Counted from the stretch's first letter, positions 7,958 through 16,911 are shown. The stretch: 64,000 nt of DNA from FEB-35 sp050263095 (GCA_050263095.1 JBLNEW010000071.1:44648-108647), one strand, 5' to 3'. Notes: generated by a model not told the origin, from the letters alone. A program made the numbers and translations.

Positions 7958-8890
7958 ATGATCCGCAAGGCCTGGGACAACCCGAAAGACATACTCTTCG
8001 AAAAGACCACCGCCCTGTTCGCATTCGGCGTCCTGTTCCTTGCCGTCCTGCTGTTCGCCATCCTGGTGCGGGAATCGCTGCCGGCGATCCGGAAATTCGG
8101 CGCGTCGTTCCTCGTGACGAAAACGTGGGACCCGGTGGCGGAGAATTTCGGTGCGCTCACGTTCGTCTACGGAACCATCGTCTCCTCCTTCATCGCGCTG
8201 CTGCTCGCGGTCCCGCTGGCCGTGGGGTCCGCGATCTTCATCAACGAGTTCGCGCCGGAATGGATGAAGACGCCGGTGGCGTTCCTCTCCGAGCTTCTTG
8301 CGGCGATACCGAGCGTCATCTACGGGCTCTGGGGGATCTTCGTCCTGGTCCCGGTGCTGCGGGACATCCTGATGAATCCGGTCGCGAAATACCTCGGCTG
8401 GATCCCCCTATTCAAGGGACCGGTCTACGGGCCCAGCATGCTGGCCGCGGGCGTTCTGCTGTCGATCATGATCATCCCCTTCATTCTCTCGGTCAGCCGG
8501 GAGGTCCTCGCCACCGTCCCTCGGATCCAGAAAGAGGCCGTCCTCTCGCTGGGGGGGACCCATTGGGAGATGATCCGGATCGTCATCGGCCAGCACTGCA
8601 TTCCCGGGATATTCGGAGCCACGATCCTCGGACTGGGGAGGGCGCTCGGGGAAACGATGGCGGTCACCATGGTGATCGGGAACCGGCCCGACATCATACT
8701 GTCGATCTTCCAGCCCGGATACTCCATGGCCGCGGTGATCGCCAACGAGTTCACCGAGGCGACCGGCGACCTGTACCTGTCGGCGCTGGTGGAGATCGGC
8801 CTGGTTCTGTTCCTGTTGACGTTCGTCGTGAACCTGGCGGCGAAGTGGATCTTGAAGACCATGGTGTCCCGCGCCTCCAGGGGGATATGA
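7958..8890 (+). CDS. pstC: Phosphate ABC transporter permease PstC
   Basis: A 310-residue inner-membrane protein with a first transmembrane helix at about 25-50 and five more. The binding-protein-dependent permease signature appears near ILGLGRALGETMAV, the EAA loop that docks PstB. It starts with ATG after the GAGGAG site and ends 4 bp before pstA. It forms the channel with PstA. Confidence 0.95.
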   Translation: MIRKAWDNPKDILFEKTTALFAFGVLFLAVLLFAILVRESLPAIRKFGASFLVTKTWDPVAENFGALTFVYGTIVSSFIALLLAVPLAVGSAIFINEFAPEWMKTPVAFLSELLAAIPSVIYGLWGIFVLVPVLRDILMNPVAKYLGWIPLFKGPVYGPSMLAAGVLLSIMIIPFILSVSREVLATVPRIQKEAVLSLGGTHWEMIRIVIGQHCIPGIFGATILGLGRALGETMAVTMVIGNRPDIILSIFQPGYSMAAVIANEFTEATGDLYLSALVEIGLVLFLLTFVVNLAAKWILKTMVSRASRGI

Positions 8891-8894
8891 GGAT

Positions 8895-9731
8895 ATGGAC
8901 ACGATCGCATATCGCCGCCGGGCCGCCGACAGGGCATCCAGGGCGCTGTTCGCCCTTTCCGCCCTGCTGGTGATCCTGCCCCTCTTTCTCATCTTCTTCG
9001 ACCTCCTCTGGAAGGGGGCAAGGGAGCTCAAGTGGTCGCTTCTGACAGACCTCCCCCATCCGGTCGGCGAGCCTGGAGGTGGGATAGCGAACGGCATCCT
9101 TGGAACGCTTACGATCGCGGGACTCGCCATGGCGGGGGGCATCCCCCTTGCCGTCATGAGCGGCATATACCTCGCCGAGTACGGCAGGGGGAAATTCGCG
9201 GCCACCGTGCGGTTCGCGGTTGATACGCTTTCCGGCGTGCCTTCCATCATCATGGGAATCTTCGGATACGTCCTGTGGGTCCTCCCCATGAAGCGGTTCT
9301 CGGCATGGGCGGGCGCGGCCGCGCTGGCCATGATATTCATTCCCGTCGTGGTCCGGACGACGGAGGAGATGCTGCGGACGGTCCCGCAATCGGTGCGGGA
9401 GGCGGCGCTGGCGCTCGGGATCGAGCGATGGAAGACGACGCTCTTCATTACGGTCCGGACCGCCACGGCGGGCATCGTCACCGGCATCCTGCTGGCGATG
9501 GCGCGGATCGTCGGCGAGACCGCCCCGCTTCTGTTCACCGCCCTGGGAAACCAGTTCTGGCAGGCGGGGCTCGACCAGCCGATCGCCGCGGTCCCGCTCC
9601 AGGTGTTCAATTACGCGATCTCCCCGTACGACGACTGGCACGACAAGGCATGGGCCGGCGCGGTCGTCCTGATCGGGATGGTCCTGATCATCAGCGCCGG
9701 GGCGCGGTACTTCACGAGAGTGCGAAAATAG
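8895..9731 (+). CDS. pstA: Phosphate ABC transporter permease PstA
   Basis: A 278-residue permease, second half of the PstCA channel. Transmembrane helices begin at about residue 15. The EAA-loop-like segments EAALALGIERWKTTLF and LLAMARIVGETAPLLF are typical of PstA. It is separated from pstC by 4 bp and from pstB by 16 bp. Confidence 0.95.
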   Translation: MDTIAYRRRAADRASRALFALSALLVILPLFLIFFDLLWKGARELKWSLLTDLPHPVGEPGGGIANGILGTLTIAGLAMAGGIPLAVMSGIYLAEYGRGKFAATVRFAVDTLSGVPSIIMGIFGYVLWVLPMKRFSAWAGAAALAMIFIPVVVRTTEEMLRTVPQSVREAALALGIERWKTTLFITVRTATAGIVTGILLAMARIVGETAPLLFTALGNQFWQAGLDQPIAAVPLQVFNYAISPYDDWHDKAWAGAVVLIGMVLIISAGARYFTRVRK

Positions 9732-9747
9732 GAGGAAGGGATCGGCG

Positions 9748-10509
9748 ATGGAAAACGCATTGAAAGTGAAAGAGCTCTGCGCATGGTTCGGGGACCACCA
9801 GGTGCTGAAAAACATCACGATGGACGTACGCAGGAACTCCGTCACTTCGGTCATGGGCCCCTCGGGATGCGGCAAGAGCACATTCATACGCTGCCTGAAC
9901 AGGATGCACGACCTGACTCCCGGTTTTCGGGTCTCCGGGGACGTCATCTTCGATGGACGGAACATATACTCCGAGAAGATCGACCCGGTGCTCCTGCGGC
10001 GGAAAGTCGGCATGGTCTTCCAGCAGCCCAATCCGTTCCCCAGGATGACCGCGTTCGAAAACGTCGCCGTGGGGCTGAAATTCAACGGGAAGAAACGCAC
10101 ACGCTCCGAGATGGCCGACGTGGTGGAGAAGTCGCTGCGGATGGCCGCGCTCTGGGAGGAGCTGAAGGACCACCTGGACCGGCCGGGGGCCAGCCTCTCG
10201 GGCGGGCAGCAGCAGAGGCTGTGCATCGCGCGGGCGCTCGCCGTCGAACCGGAGGTCCTTCTGATGGACGAGCCCTGTTCCGCATTGGACCCGGTGTCTA
10301 CAGCCAAGATCGAGGAGCTGATCGAGGACCTGAGCGACAAATACTCGATCGTTGTCGTCACCCATAACATGCAGCAGGCCGGACGGATCTCCGATTACGT
10401 CGCGTTCTTCCTGATGGGCGACCTGATCGAGATGGACAAGGCGGCCAAAATCTTCACGAACCCTTCGGACAAGCGGACCGAGGAGTACATAACCGGACGG
10501 TTCGGATAA
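9748..10509 (+). CDS. pstB: Phosphate ABC transporter ATP-binding protein PstB
   Basis: A 253-residue ATPase powering phosphate import. It carries Walker A GPSGCGKST (about residue 36), the Q-loop in FQQPNPFP, signature LSGGQQQRLCIARAL, Walker B VLLMDEP and the switch His in VVTHNMQQA. Length and motifs are standard for PstB. Confidence 0.97.
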   Translation: MENALKVKELCAWFGDHQVLKNITMDVRRNSVTSVMGPSGCGKSTFIRCLNRMHDLTPGFRVSGDVIFDGRNIYSEKIDPVLLRRKVGMVFQQPNPFPRMTAFENVAVGLKFNGKKRTRSEMADVVEKSLRMAALWEELKDHLDRPGASLSGGQQQRLCIARALAVEPEVLLMDEPCSALDPVSTAKIEELIEDLSDKYSIVVVTHNMQQAGRISDYVAFFLMGDLIEMDKAAKIFTNPSDKRTEEYITGRFG

Positions 10510-10530
10510 CATTACTGCCAAGGAGCGGAA

Positions 10531-11193
10531 ATGAAGAAACATTACCGGGAAGAGCTGGGGAACCTGCGGGAGACGGTCTTGCGGATGGGCGGGCTGATCG
10601 AGCAGATGACCCACAGGGCCATCCAGGCGCTGGTCGAGCGGAAAATAGAGATGCTCGCCGAGGTAAAGGCTATGGAGATCCAGGTCAACCAGCTGCATAT
10701 CGACATCGACGAGATCTGCCTGGAGATGATCGCGCTGCGCCAGCCCACCGCCGCGGACCTCCGGTTCATCGCCGCCGCCATGAAGATAAACACGGACATG
10801 GAGAGGATCGGCGACCAGGCGATCAACGTCACGGAGCGGGCGGAGCACCTCCTTACGGTTCCCCCCGTCAAGCCGCTGATAGATATCCCGCGGATGGCCG
10901 ACATCGCAAAGGAGATGCTGCGGGACGCCCTCGACGCCTTCGTTAACGGGAACGACGAACTGGCATATAACACGATCAAGAAGGACGACCTTGTGGACCA
11001 GCTCAAGGACCAGGTCTTCCGGGAGCTCCTGACCTACATGATGGCCGATCCGACGACCATCCCCCGTGCGCTGGACCTGATCCTGGTCTCCCGGCACCTG
11101 GAGCGGATCGCCGACCACGCTACAAACATATGCGAGGACGTGATCTTCATGGTCAAGGGAAAAGACGTCCGCCACAAGGGGCCGCTGGCATGA
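10531..11193 (+). CDS. phoU: Phosphate transport regulator PhoU
   Basis: A 220-residue all-helical protein with two PhoU repeats, each with the metal-binding E/D-rich segment (MERIGDQAINVTERA and LERIADHATNICED). PhoU transmits Pst transport status to PhoR and represses the regulon in high phosphate. Last gene of the pst operon; no clear terminator was found downstream. Confidence 0.96.
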   Translation: MKKHYREELGNLRETVLRMGGLIEQMTHRAIQALVERKIEMLAEVKAMEIQVNQLHIDIDEICLEMIALRQPTAADLRFIAAAMKINTDMERIGDQAINVTERAEHLLTVPPVKPLIDIPRMADIAKEMLRDALDAFVNGNDELAYNTIKKDDLVDQLKDQVFRELLTYMMADPTTIPRALDLILVSRHLERIADHATNICEDVIFMVKGKDVRHKGPLA

Positions 11194-11275
11194 CGAGAAT
11201 TTAGATTTTCATCGGGCGCTTCCTCGCATTAATATGTAGGTTCCCGAACCGAAATTCGCAACGCGGAGGTTTTCA

Positions 11276-12280
11276 ATGCGCTACCTGATTCTCGGAAGCG
11301 GTCCCGCCGGGATCGCCGCAGCCAAGTCGGTCCGGAACATGGAGAAGGACGCGGATGTCGTCCTCGCCACCGAAGAGTTCGTCGCGCCGTATCTCCGGCC
11401 CTGCCTTCCCGACCTCATCTCCGGGGAGATGGAGCCCACAGCGATCGCGGATCCGCAGGCGAAAAATCTCGCCGCCGAAAAGATAGAGGTCCGTCAAGGA
11501 AAGCGCGCAAAGCGGATCGACGCCGCCAGGAACAGGATCGCCTTTTCCGACGGGACGGAGGAGACGTACAACTTCCTCCTGATCGCCACCGGGGGGCGGC
11601 CGATCCTTCCGCTCGCCTTGATGGGCAACGTCGGCTCTTTTCTCATGCTGAACTCCTTCGGGGACGCGCTGCGCATCCGCGCGCGCGCGATGCGCACCGA
11701 CATCACCGTGGTTTACGGGCCCGGGTACCTGGGGATAGAGGCGGCCCGCTCCCTGCGCAAGCTGGGCCAGCAGGTGATCTGGGTCAACCCCGGCCTGCCC
11801 AGGTTCGGCAACCCGATCTCGGGCGAGGTCGAGGCGAAGATAACGGACCAGTTGCGCAAGAAGGGCGTGCAGATCAAGGAAGGGACCGATATCGCCGACG
11901 TGATCGATCTGGACGGGAAGACGTTCGTCGTCTACACGACCGGCGGCGAGGAGATCCGCTGCCAGACCATCGTCGCCGCGACGGAGCGGCTCCCCTCCGT
12001 CGGGTTCCTCGAGGGCAGCGGCGTAAAGGTGGGAACCGGCATCCTGGTTGACGAGTACCTGCGGACCAACGTCTCCAACATATTCGCGGCGGGCGACTGC
12101 GCGGAGGTGTTCGACATCAACCGGCGGGAGAGCCGCATCAACTTCGGATGGCGCAGCGCCCTCAAGCAGGGACAGCTGGCCGGGGAAAACATGGCCGGCG
12201 GCGGCAAGCTGTACATCCGGAACACGCAGGACTACTTCGGGCTGCTCTACGGAACGTCGCTCCTGGAGCGCACCCGGTGA
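11276..12280 (+). CDS. NAD(P)/FAD-dependent oxidoreductase (rubredoxin-reductase/NirB-N-terminal type)
   Basis: A 334-residue flavoprotein of the pyridine nucleotide-disulphide oxidoreductase fold. The FAD Rossmann motif is GSGPAGIAAA at the N-terminus, a second nucleotide-binding glycine motif lies in GPGYLGIEAA (about residue 146), and the C-terminal FAD motif is IFAAGDCAE. There is no CxxxxC redox disulphide, which fits NADH:rubredoxin reductases. The start has a GGAGG site. A rubredoxin and a flavodiiron protein are encoded about 2.5 kb downstream on the other strand, so it may feed them; this pairing is inference. Confidence 0.8.
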   Translation: MRYLILGSGPAGIAAAKSVRNMEKDADVVLATEEFVAPYLRPCLPDLISGEMEPTAIADPQAKNLAAEKIEVRQGKRAKRIDAARNRIAFSDGTEETYNFLLIATGGRPILPLALMGNVGSFLMLNSFGDALRIRARAMRTDITVVYGPGYLGIEAARSLRKLGQQVIWVNPGLPRFGNPISGEVEAKITDQLRKKGVQIKEGTDIADVIDLDGKTFVVYTTGGEEIRCQTIVAATERLPSVGFLEGSGVKVGTGILVDEYLRTNVSNIFAAGDCAEVFDINRRESRINFGWRSALKQGQLAGENMAGGGKLYIRNTQDYFGLLYGTSLLERTR

Positions 12281-12343
12281 CCGTTCCCCCGGGCTGCGCC
12301 GCAGCCTCGTGCAACGCGCGCGTTTAACGGAAGCCGGTGCGCG

Positions 12344-12565
12344 TTACGGCCCGGTGTCGATCGCGGGATCGTACGGGCGCGCCTCGCCGGTCGGAACCGG
12401 CCACTCTCCGACCGTGAAGCGGAATCCGCATGATGGGCAGACGAGAATCACCGAGAGGAAGCGCCCCTTCCTCCTGAACGAGACGTGGAACCCCCGTCCC
12501 GCACCGCACCGCGGGCAATCGGAAAGTTCATCCCCGACCCGGACGCTTTCGGGAGCATCGCTCAA
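12344..12565 (-). CDS. Small zinc-ribbon hypothetical protein
   Basis: A 73-residue protein with two CxxC pairs (CPRCG at about 17-21 and CPSCG at about 43-47) that would bind one zinc. It starts with TTG overlapping the cobO stop (TTGA), with GAAAGG upstream, so it is translationally coupled to cobO. No function is recognised; treble-clef/zinc-ribbon proteins of this size often bind nucleic acid or a partner protein. Confidence 0.6.
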   Translation of the reverse strand: MSDAPESVRVGDELSDCPRCGAGRGFHVSFRRKGRFLSVILVCPSCGFRFTVGEWPVPTGEARPYDPAIDTGP

Positions 12566-13131
12566 TAATCGATGCCTTTCTCGGCCTCGATCCCGAGGTC
12601 GAAAGGGTGCTTGATGTTCCGCATCTCCGTGACCAGGTGCGCGCGCCGGATGACTTCTTCGTGCGCGTGGCGCCCGGAAAGGATCAGGTGGACGGACTGC
12701 GGCTTCGCCTCGATGAGCGAGATCACGTCGTCCACGGGGATAAGCCGGAGATGCAGCGCGACGTTTATCTCGTCCAGGATGACGATGTCGTACTTTCCCG
12801 AGAGCATCTTTTCGCGCGCCGCCGCAAGCGCCTCCGCCGCGGCCCTGGAATGCGTCGAGAAGTCCAGCGTGTCGCCCATGATGCCGACGAATCCTTTCCC
12901 CATGGGGATCAGCTCGAACTCGGGCGCAAGCCGCTTCGCGCCGTCCAGCTCGCCGTAGTGCAGCGAGCCTTTTATGAACTGTATCATGACGACGCGCATG
13001 CCGTATCCTATCGCGCGCACCGCCATCCCGAGACACGACGTCGTCTTTCCTTTTCCTTCTCCCGTAAGTACAAGAACCAGCCCATTGCGTGGCTTGTCGG
13101 GAATACGCGATTTCTCGAGGCGCAACGGCAT
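12562..13131 (-). CDS. cobO: Cob(I)yrinic acid a,c-diamide adenosyltransferase
   Basis: Transfers adenosyl from ATP to the corrinoid cobalt, making adenosylcobalamin or its precursor. The 189-residue CobO/BtuR/CobA type has the P-loop GEGKGKTTSCLGMAVRA, followed by VVMIQFIKGS and the downstream ILDEINVAL and LILSGRHA motifs. An ATG with GGGAG upstream begins it. No cobalamin riboswitch was found upstream, and no other B12 gene is nearby, so salvage is likely. Confidence 0.93.
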   Translation of the reverse strand: MPLRLEKSRIPDKPRNGLVLVLTGEGKGKTTSCLGMAVRAIGYGMRVVMIQFIKGSLHYGELDGAKRLAPEFELIPMGKGFVGIMGDTLDFSTHSRAAAEALAAAREKMLSGKYDIVILDEINVALHLRLIPVDDVISLIEAKPQSVHLILSGRHAHEEVIRRAHLVTEMRNIKHPFDLGIEAEKGIDY

Positions 13132-13283
13132 CGGGGTCTCCCGGGGAAACGTGGTTGTGTGTAAGTGCCTTCCGGTCCTGCGTTTTTAAGATGTAGTAAA
13201 ACATTTTCCGTTTCCGGCGTATTCTATTACTTGGGGAAGGTAGGTCCTGATAACGATAACGCCCGCGCGGCGGGGAGGGTCCG

Positions 13284-13466
13284 ATGACCGAGCTTAAAAA
13301 TCGCTGCCTGGTGTGCGGCAAGCCTGACCCCGGTGAGGACAGCATCTGCCCGGTTTGCAAGGCGCTCATCCGCGGAGAGGCGCTCGAACATCAGAAGCAG
13401 ATAAAGAAGGACGCAGACCGCGAGCTCCACAAGGAAGGGTCCGACCCGATCAAGCCGAAGAAATGA
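13284..13466 (+). CDS. Small zinc-ribbon hypothetical protein
   Basis: A 60-residue protein with N-terminal CLVCG and CPVC (about residues 9-25) forming a likely zinc knuckle, and a charged, Lys-rich C-terminal half that is probably helical. GGGGAGG precedes the ATG. It is alone on its strand between cobO and the flavodiiron gene. Function unknown. Confidence 0.65.
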   Translation: MTELKNRCLVCGKPDPGEDSICPVCKALIRGEALEHQKQIKKDADRELHKEGSDPIKPKK

Positions 13467-13511
13467 TCCGGGCCCGCTTCGTCAAGGCCTGTACGGGAAG
13501 GGAACGCCTCC

Positions 13512-14711
13512 CTATCCCCCGTGGACGATTTCCGCAAACTTCCTGCCGAATTCGACGCATGCCGCCAGGTCCGCCTCGGAGGGGGACATCCGCACCCTGA
13601 CAGGATCGGGCGAGACCTTGAGGCGCATGGACGTCAGGATGTCCTGGACGGTCTTGATCGCCTCGCCGCTCCAGCCGTAGGACCCGAAAACCGACGCGGG
13701 CTTCCCCTTTACGTTCAGGACAACCAGGTTGGCGATAAGCTGAAGTATCGGCTGCGGGACGTTGCTGTTGAGGGTGGAGGTCCCGATGAGGAATCCGGCC
13801 GACACCTCGAACTCGTCAATTATCTTTTCCATCGGGACTTCGACGGAGTTCATGAGGACAGGAGTCAGCCCGCCCGCGCTCACGCCCTCCGCGACCTTTG
13901 CCGCCATCGCCGCCGTGTTTCCGTACGCGGAGGCGTAAACGATAGCCACCCTCTTTTCCTTCACCCGTGACAGGATGGAAGCCTTCTCCTCGTACCAGTC
14001 GATGTACGACTGGGGGTCCTTCCGCAGGATCGGCCCGTGCGAAGGCGCGATCATGGAGACCGGAAAGCTTTTGAGCCGCTCGCATGCCTTCAGGACGTAC
14101 TCCTTGTACGGGCGCATTATGGTGCTGTAGTAGAATTCGAACGCCTTCCTGGCGACGGACGGGTCCGGAAGCTCGTCGTTGTAGAATTCCGGGCTGGAAT
14201 AATGGGCGCCGAGGAAATCGCACGGAAACAGGATCCGGTCCTCGACGAGGTAGGTGAGTATGGTGTCGGGCCAGTGGAGAAACGGCGCGTTTATGAACCT
14301 TAGCGTCTTCCCTCCCAGGGGCAGTTCCAGGTCGTCGCCGACGATCCGGTAAGGGAATCCGGCGTTTACGATGTTGTCTACGAACGTCTTCGCCGAACGG
14401 GACAGCAGAACGTTCACGCGGGGGTGGCGCTCCAGCAGGTCGACCAGCGCGCCGGCATGGTCGGGCTCGGAGTGGTTGATCACGACGTAATCGAGCTTCT
14501 CGACCGGGAGGAATTCGGAGATGTTGCGGAAAAGCTCCTGCGCGAAGGGGCGCTTGACGCAGTCGATAAGGGCGGTTTTCTCGGTCCCGCAGACCAGGTA
14601 GGAGTTGTAGGTCGTCCCGTATTCCGTGGGAATGACGATGTCGAAGACCGCCAGTCCGGGGTCCTTCGCTCCCACCCAGTGAACGTTCGGCGCAATGGTC
14701 ACCGTCGGCAC
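13512..14711 (-). CDS. fprA: Flavodiiron protein (FprA family, O2/NO reductase)
   Basis: Cytoplasmic soluble O2 (or NO) reductase, 399 residues. The N-terminal metallo-beta-lactamase domain holds the diiron ligands HSEPDHAG and later His/Asp ligands (PFLHWPDT, SHGPILR). The C-terminal flavodoxin domain (from about residue 255) begins VAIVYASAYGNTA. The GTG start at 14711 is chosen because it lies 5 bp after the rubredoxin stop with GGAG upstream; the frame remains open further upstream but overlaps rubredoxin. The operon with rubredoxin supplies the electron donor. Whether O2 or NO is preferred cannot be told. Confidence 0.92.
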   Translation of the reverse strand: MPTVTIAPNVHWVGAKDPGLAVFDIVIPTEYGTTYNSYLVCGTEKTALIDCVKRPFAQELFRNISEFLPVEKLDYVVINHSEPDHAGALVDLLERHPRVNVLLSRSAKTFVDNIVNAGFPYRIVGDDLELPLGGKTLRFINAPFLHWPDTILTYLVEDRILFPCDFLGAHYSSPEFYNDELPDPSVARKAFEFYYSTIMRPYKEYVLKACERLKSFPVSMIAPSHGPILRKDPQSYIDWYEEKASILSRVKEKRVAIVYASAYGNTAAMAAKVAEGVSAGGLTPVLMNSVEVPMEKIIDEFEVSAGFLIGTSTLNSNVPQPILQLIANLVVLNVKGKPASVFGSYGWSGEAIKTVQDILTSMRLKVSPDPVRVRMSPSEADLAACVEFGRKFAEIVHGG

Positions 14712-14716
14712 GGGGG

Positions 14717-14881
14717 CTACTCCTCTATCCTCTCGAATTCGTCCTTTCCGGCGCTGCACAGCGGGCAGACCCAGTCGTCGGGTATGCTCTCGAACGGCGT
14801 CCCCGGCTCCACACCGTTATCGGGGTCCCCCTCGGCGGGATCGTAAATGTAGTTGCACACGATGCATCTCCACTTCTGCAT
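14717..14881 (-). CDS. Rubredoxin
   Basis: A 54-residue one-iron electron carrier, WRCIVCNYIYDPAEG at the N-terminus and WVCPLCSAGKDEF near the C-terminus, giving the four Cys ligands (CxxC...CxxC) and canonical aromatic core. GGAGG lies upstream of the ATG. It is encoded directly before the flavodiiron gene and most likely reduces it. Confidence 0.95.
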   Translation of the reverse strand: MQKWRCIVCNYIYDPAEGDPDNGVEPGTPFESIPDDWVCPLCSAGKDEFERIEE

Positions 14882-14990
14882 TGGGGCCTCCTGCCAGGGT
14901 CGGGACGAACGGAAAAATTATATCGCCCGCCGCTCACGGACCGCAAGACCGCCCCGCCGGCGGCAGCGGCCGCCCTCCCGCCGCGGAAGA

Positions 14991-15101
14991 TCATTGGATC
15001 TGCACGAATTTTTCCCTGGGAGCGCCGCAGACGGGGCAGGTGTCGGGCGGCTCTTCCGCCACGTGGATGTATCCGCATACGGTGCATTTCCATTTCTTCA
15101 T
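14991..15101 (-). CDS. Rubredoxin-like mini-protein (rubrerythrin C-terminal domain type)
   Basis: Only 36 residues: WKCTVCGYIH, then TCPVCGAP and a short tail KFVQIQ. This is the short rubredoxin-like iron site found at the C-terminus of rubrerythrin, here freestanding. All four Cys ligands are present. It lies 109 bp upstream of rubredoxin on the same strand. A role as an extra electron carrier is inference. Confidence 0.8.
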   Translation of the reverse strand: MKKWKCTVCGYIHVAEEPPDTCPVCGAPREKFVQIQ

Positions 15102-15185
15102 CTGGCGCAACCCCCGGCGCGATTTCCCGTCCTTATATCACAATCCGGAATGGCCAGAAAGGAGCAGGGGAAGGAGCTCAACGTT

Positions 15186-15191
15186 TATAAT
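15186..15191 (+). promoter_or_regulatory. -10 box TATAAT of the exonuclease gene
   Basis: TATAAT ends 9 nt before the ATG at 15201; a GGAG overlaps the gap. The transcript would have almost no leader. No clear -35 hexamer is visible. Confidence 0.4.
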
Positions 15192-15200
15192 GGAGTCGTC

Positions 15201-15719
15201 ATGATCGGGGAAGCCAGGAGGGTCGCGGACGGCCCCTACATAGCCGTGGACGTGGAGACCACCGGCATCGACGCCGCCGACGGGCACCGGGTCTGCGAGG
15301 TCGCGCTGCTCAAGTTCCTGCGCGGCGACGTGATCGATTCGCTCGTGTCGCTCGTAAATCCCATGCGCCCGATATCTCCGGGGGCGTCGGCGATCAACGG
15401 GATCACCGACCTGATGGTGGCCGGGGCGCCGTGCTTCTGCGACCTCTTCCCCGGTATTCTTGCATTCATCGAGAACGACGTTCTCGTCTTCCACAACGCC
15501 CCGTTCGACCTCTCGTTCCTCCGGGCGGAAGCCCGAATCGCAGGCGGGGAATGGCCGGGGAACCCGTTCGTAGACACGCTCCTGCTGGCGCGCCGCACCG
15601 GCCGTTTCCGGAGCAACTCCCTTTCCTCGATATGCCGGGAACTGGGAATAGGGGCCGGATTCCACCGCGCCGAGGCGGACGCATATGCCGCCGGGAAACT
15701 CCTGCTGCATCTGAAATGA
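15201..15719 (+). CDS. DnaQ-like 3'-5' exonuclease (DNA polymerase III epsilon type)
   Basis: A 172-residue DEDDh exonuclease. ExoI is VDVETTG, ExoII is FHNAPFDLSFL and ExoIII is HRAEADAYAAGKLL, so the Asp, Glu, Asp, His and Asp catalytic set is present. The ATG at 15201 has GGAG 5 nt upstream; an in-frame ATG at 15150 is less likely because it precedes the TATAAT box. It lacks polymerase or UvrC-like extensions, so it could be the proofreading subunit or a stand-alone repair nuclease. It converges on the DHS-like gene with a 13-bp gap. Confidence 0.85.
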   Translation: MIGEARRVADGPYIAVDVETTGIDAADGHRVCEVALLKFLRGDVIDSLVSLVNPMRPISPGASAINGITDLMVAGAPCFCDLFPGILAFIENDVLVFHNAPFDLSFLRAEARIAGGEWPGNPFVDTLLLARRTGRFRSNSLSSICRELGIGAGFHRAEADAYAAGKLLLHLK

Positions 15720-15732
15720 TACGGGGGCTGGA

Positions 15733-16854
15733 TTACCTGTCCGACTTTTTCCTTTTCGCGAGATCCTTGCGACGTACCCCCCGCGCGAGGAGAGCGAGCA
15801 GCTCCTCCCGGCGGTCGTACAGCCTGCCGTGCGCGCGTTTTTTCGCGCGGGACAGCACGTACGCCGTCAGCAGCGGCATGGCCACCGTCGAATCCAGGTA
15901 GCAGACAACGCTGTCCGGCAGGCGCTCGGGGTCGACCTTCCCCCAGGACACGGCTTCGGAAGGGGTGGCACCCGAGAGCCCTCCGGTGTCGGGCCTGGCG
16001 TCCGTTATCTGGAGGAAATAGTCGTGCCCCTTGTCCGCGATACCCAGGACTTCCTGAATCTGCGGCTCGGTCTGGAGCGCGAAGTTCTTCGGGGATCCTC
16101 CTCCGAAGATCCAGACCGCGCTCTTCCCCCTGTTTCTCTTGGCCGCGTAGACGATCGCGGCGGTCTCGTTCACGTCGGCCGAGACGTCGATCTTGGCCCC
16201 CCTGCCGAACAGGCGCATTGCCGCCACGTTCATGCCGATGGACGAGTCGCCCGGGGAGGACGTGTAGACCGGAACGCCGTACCGGTGCGCGGCCGAAAGG
16301 ACGCTCACCTCGCCCAAACCCAGCGCCTTTTCCCGCTCCGCCAGGTACCGTCCGAGGCGATAATGAAATTCCGCCGTGCCCATCTCCGCCTGGAACTCCT
16401 CCGCGTCGAGCACCATGCGGAAGAAGGAGTCCGTGTCGAGGAGGACATGGTAATCGAACAGGATGTCGTAGATGCGGACGACACCCTCGTCCCTGAGGAC
16501 CCGGTCGTCGAGGAAGGGCGATCCTGCATGCATCCTCATGCCCAGCCCGAAATGCGCGTCGTGGTAAAGGTTGGCGCCGGTCGACACGATCCAGTCGACG
16601 AAGCCCGCCTTGATCAGCGGCACCACGCAGGAGACGCCGAGGCCCGCCGGCGTGAGGGCGCCCGACAGCGAAAGCCCCACGGTGACCCCCGGGCGCAGCA
16701 TCTTTTCCGCGAGCAGCCGCGCCCCTTCCCTGAGCCTTCCGGCGTTGTAGGCGAGGAAGAACCGGTCGATCATGTCCGCGGCCCGCACACCTCCCGGGAC
16801 AGGAGGGGGAAGTATCCTTTTCCCCCGGAGGAAACGCGACCCCCGTTTCTTCAT
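15733..16854 (-). CDS. Deoxyhypusine synthase-like protein
   Basis: A 373-residue member of the deoxyhypusine synthase family, which in eukaryotes and archaea transfers an aminobutyl group from spermidine to a Lys of eIF5A. Visible family segments are LSLSGALTPAGLG, STGANLYHD, SADVNETAA and the catalytic-Lys loop GGGSPKNF. Bacteria lack eIF5A, and bacterial homologues are thought to act on small polyamines such as in homospermidine formation; the substrate here is unknown. ATG 16854 is preferred (GGAAGGAAG upstream) over a TTG at 16875. A TATAAT on the minus strand at 16906-16911 is its likely -10. Confidence 0.85.
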   Translation of the reverse strand: MKKRGSRFLRGKRILPPPVPGGVRAADMIDRFFLAYNAGRLREGARLLAEKMLRPGVTVGLSLSGALTPAGLGVSCVVPLIKAGFVDWIVSTGANLYHDAHFGLGMRMHAGSPFLDDRVLRDEGVVRIYDILFDYHVLLDTDSFFRMVLDAEEFQAEMGTAEFHYRLGRYLAEREKALGLGEVSVLSAAHRYGVPVYTSSPGDSSIGMNVAAMRLFGRGAKIDVSADVNETAAIVYAAKRNRGKSAVWIFGGGSPKNFALQTEPQIQEVLGIADKGHDYFLQITDARPDTGGLSGATPSEAVSWGKVDPERLPDSVVCYLDSTVAMPLLTAYVLSRAKKRAHGRLYDRREELLALLARGVRRKDLAKRKKSDR

Positions 16855-16905
16855 GCTTCCTTCCGCCTCCCGCAAATGCCGGTTCCCCTCGTGAAGATCG
16901 ACCGC

Positions 16906-16911
16906 ATTATA
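16906..16911 (-). promoter_or_regulatory. -10 box TATAAT of the DHS-like gene
   Basis: TATAAT on the minus strand, about 50 nt upstream of the ATG at 16854. It lies back to back with the nifA-like promoter at 16925-16930. No good -35 match. Confidence 0.4.

Noticed and set aside
12566..13369. Upstream extension of the minus-strand frame that ends in the zinc-ribbon protein
   Set aside because: It overlaps cobO in another frame; only the last 222 bp, starting at TTG 12565, encode recognisable protein.
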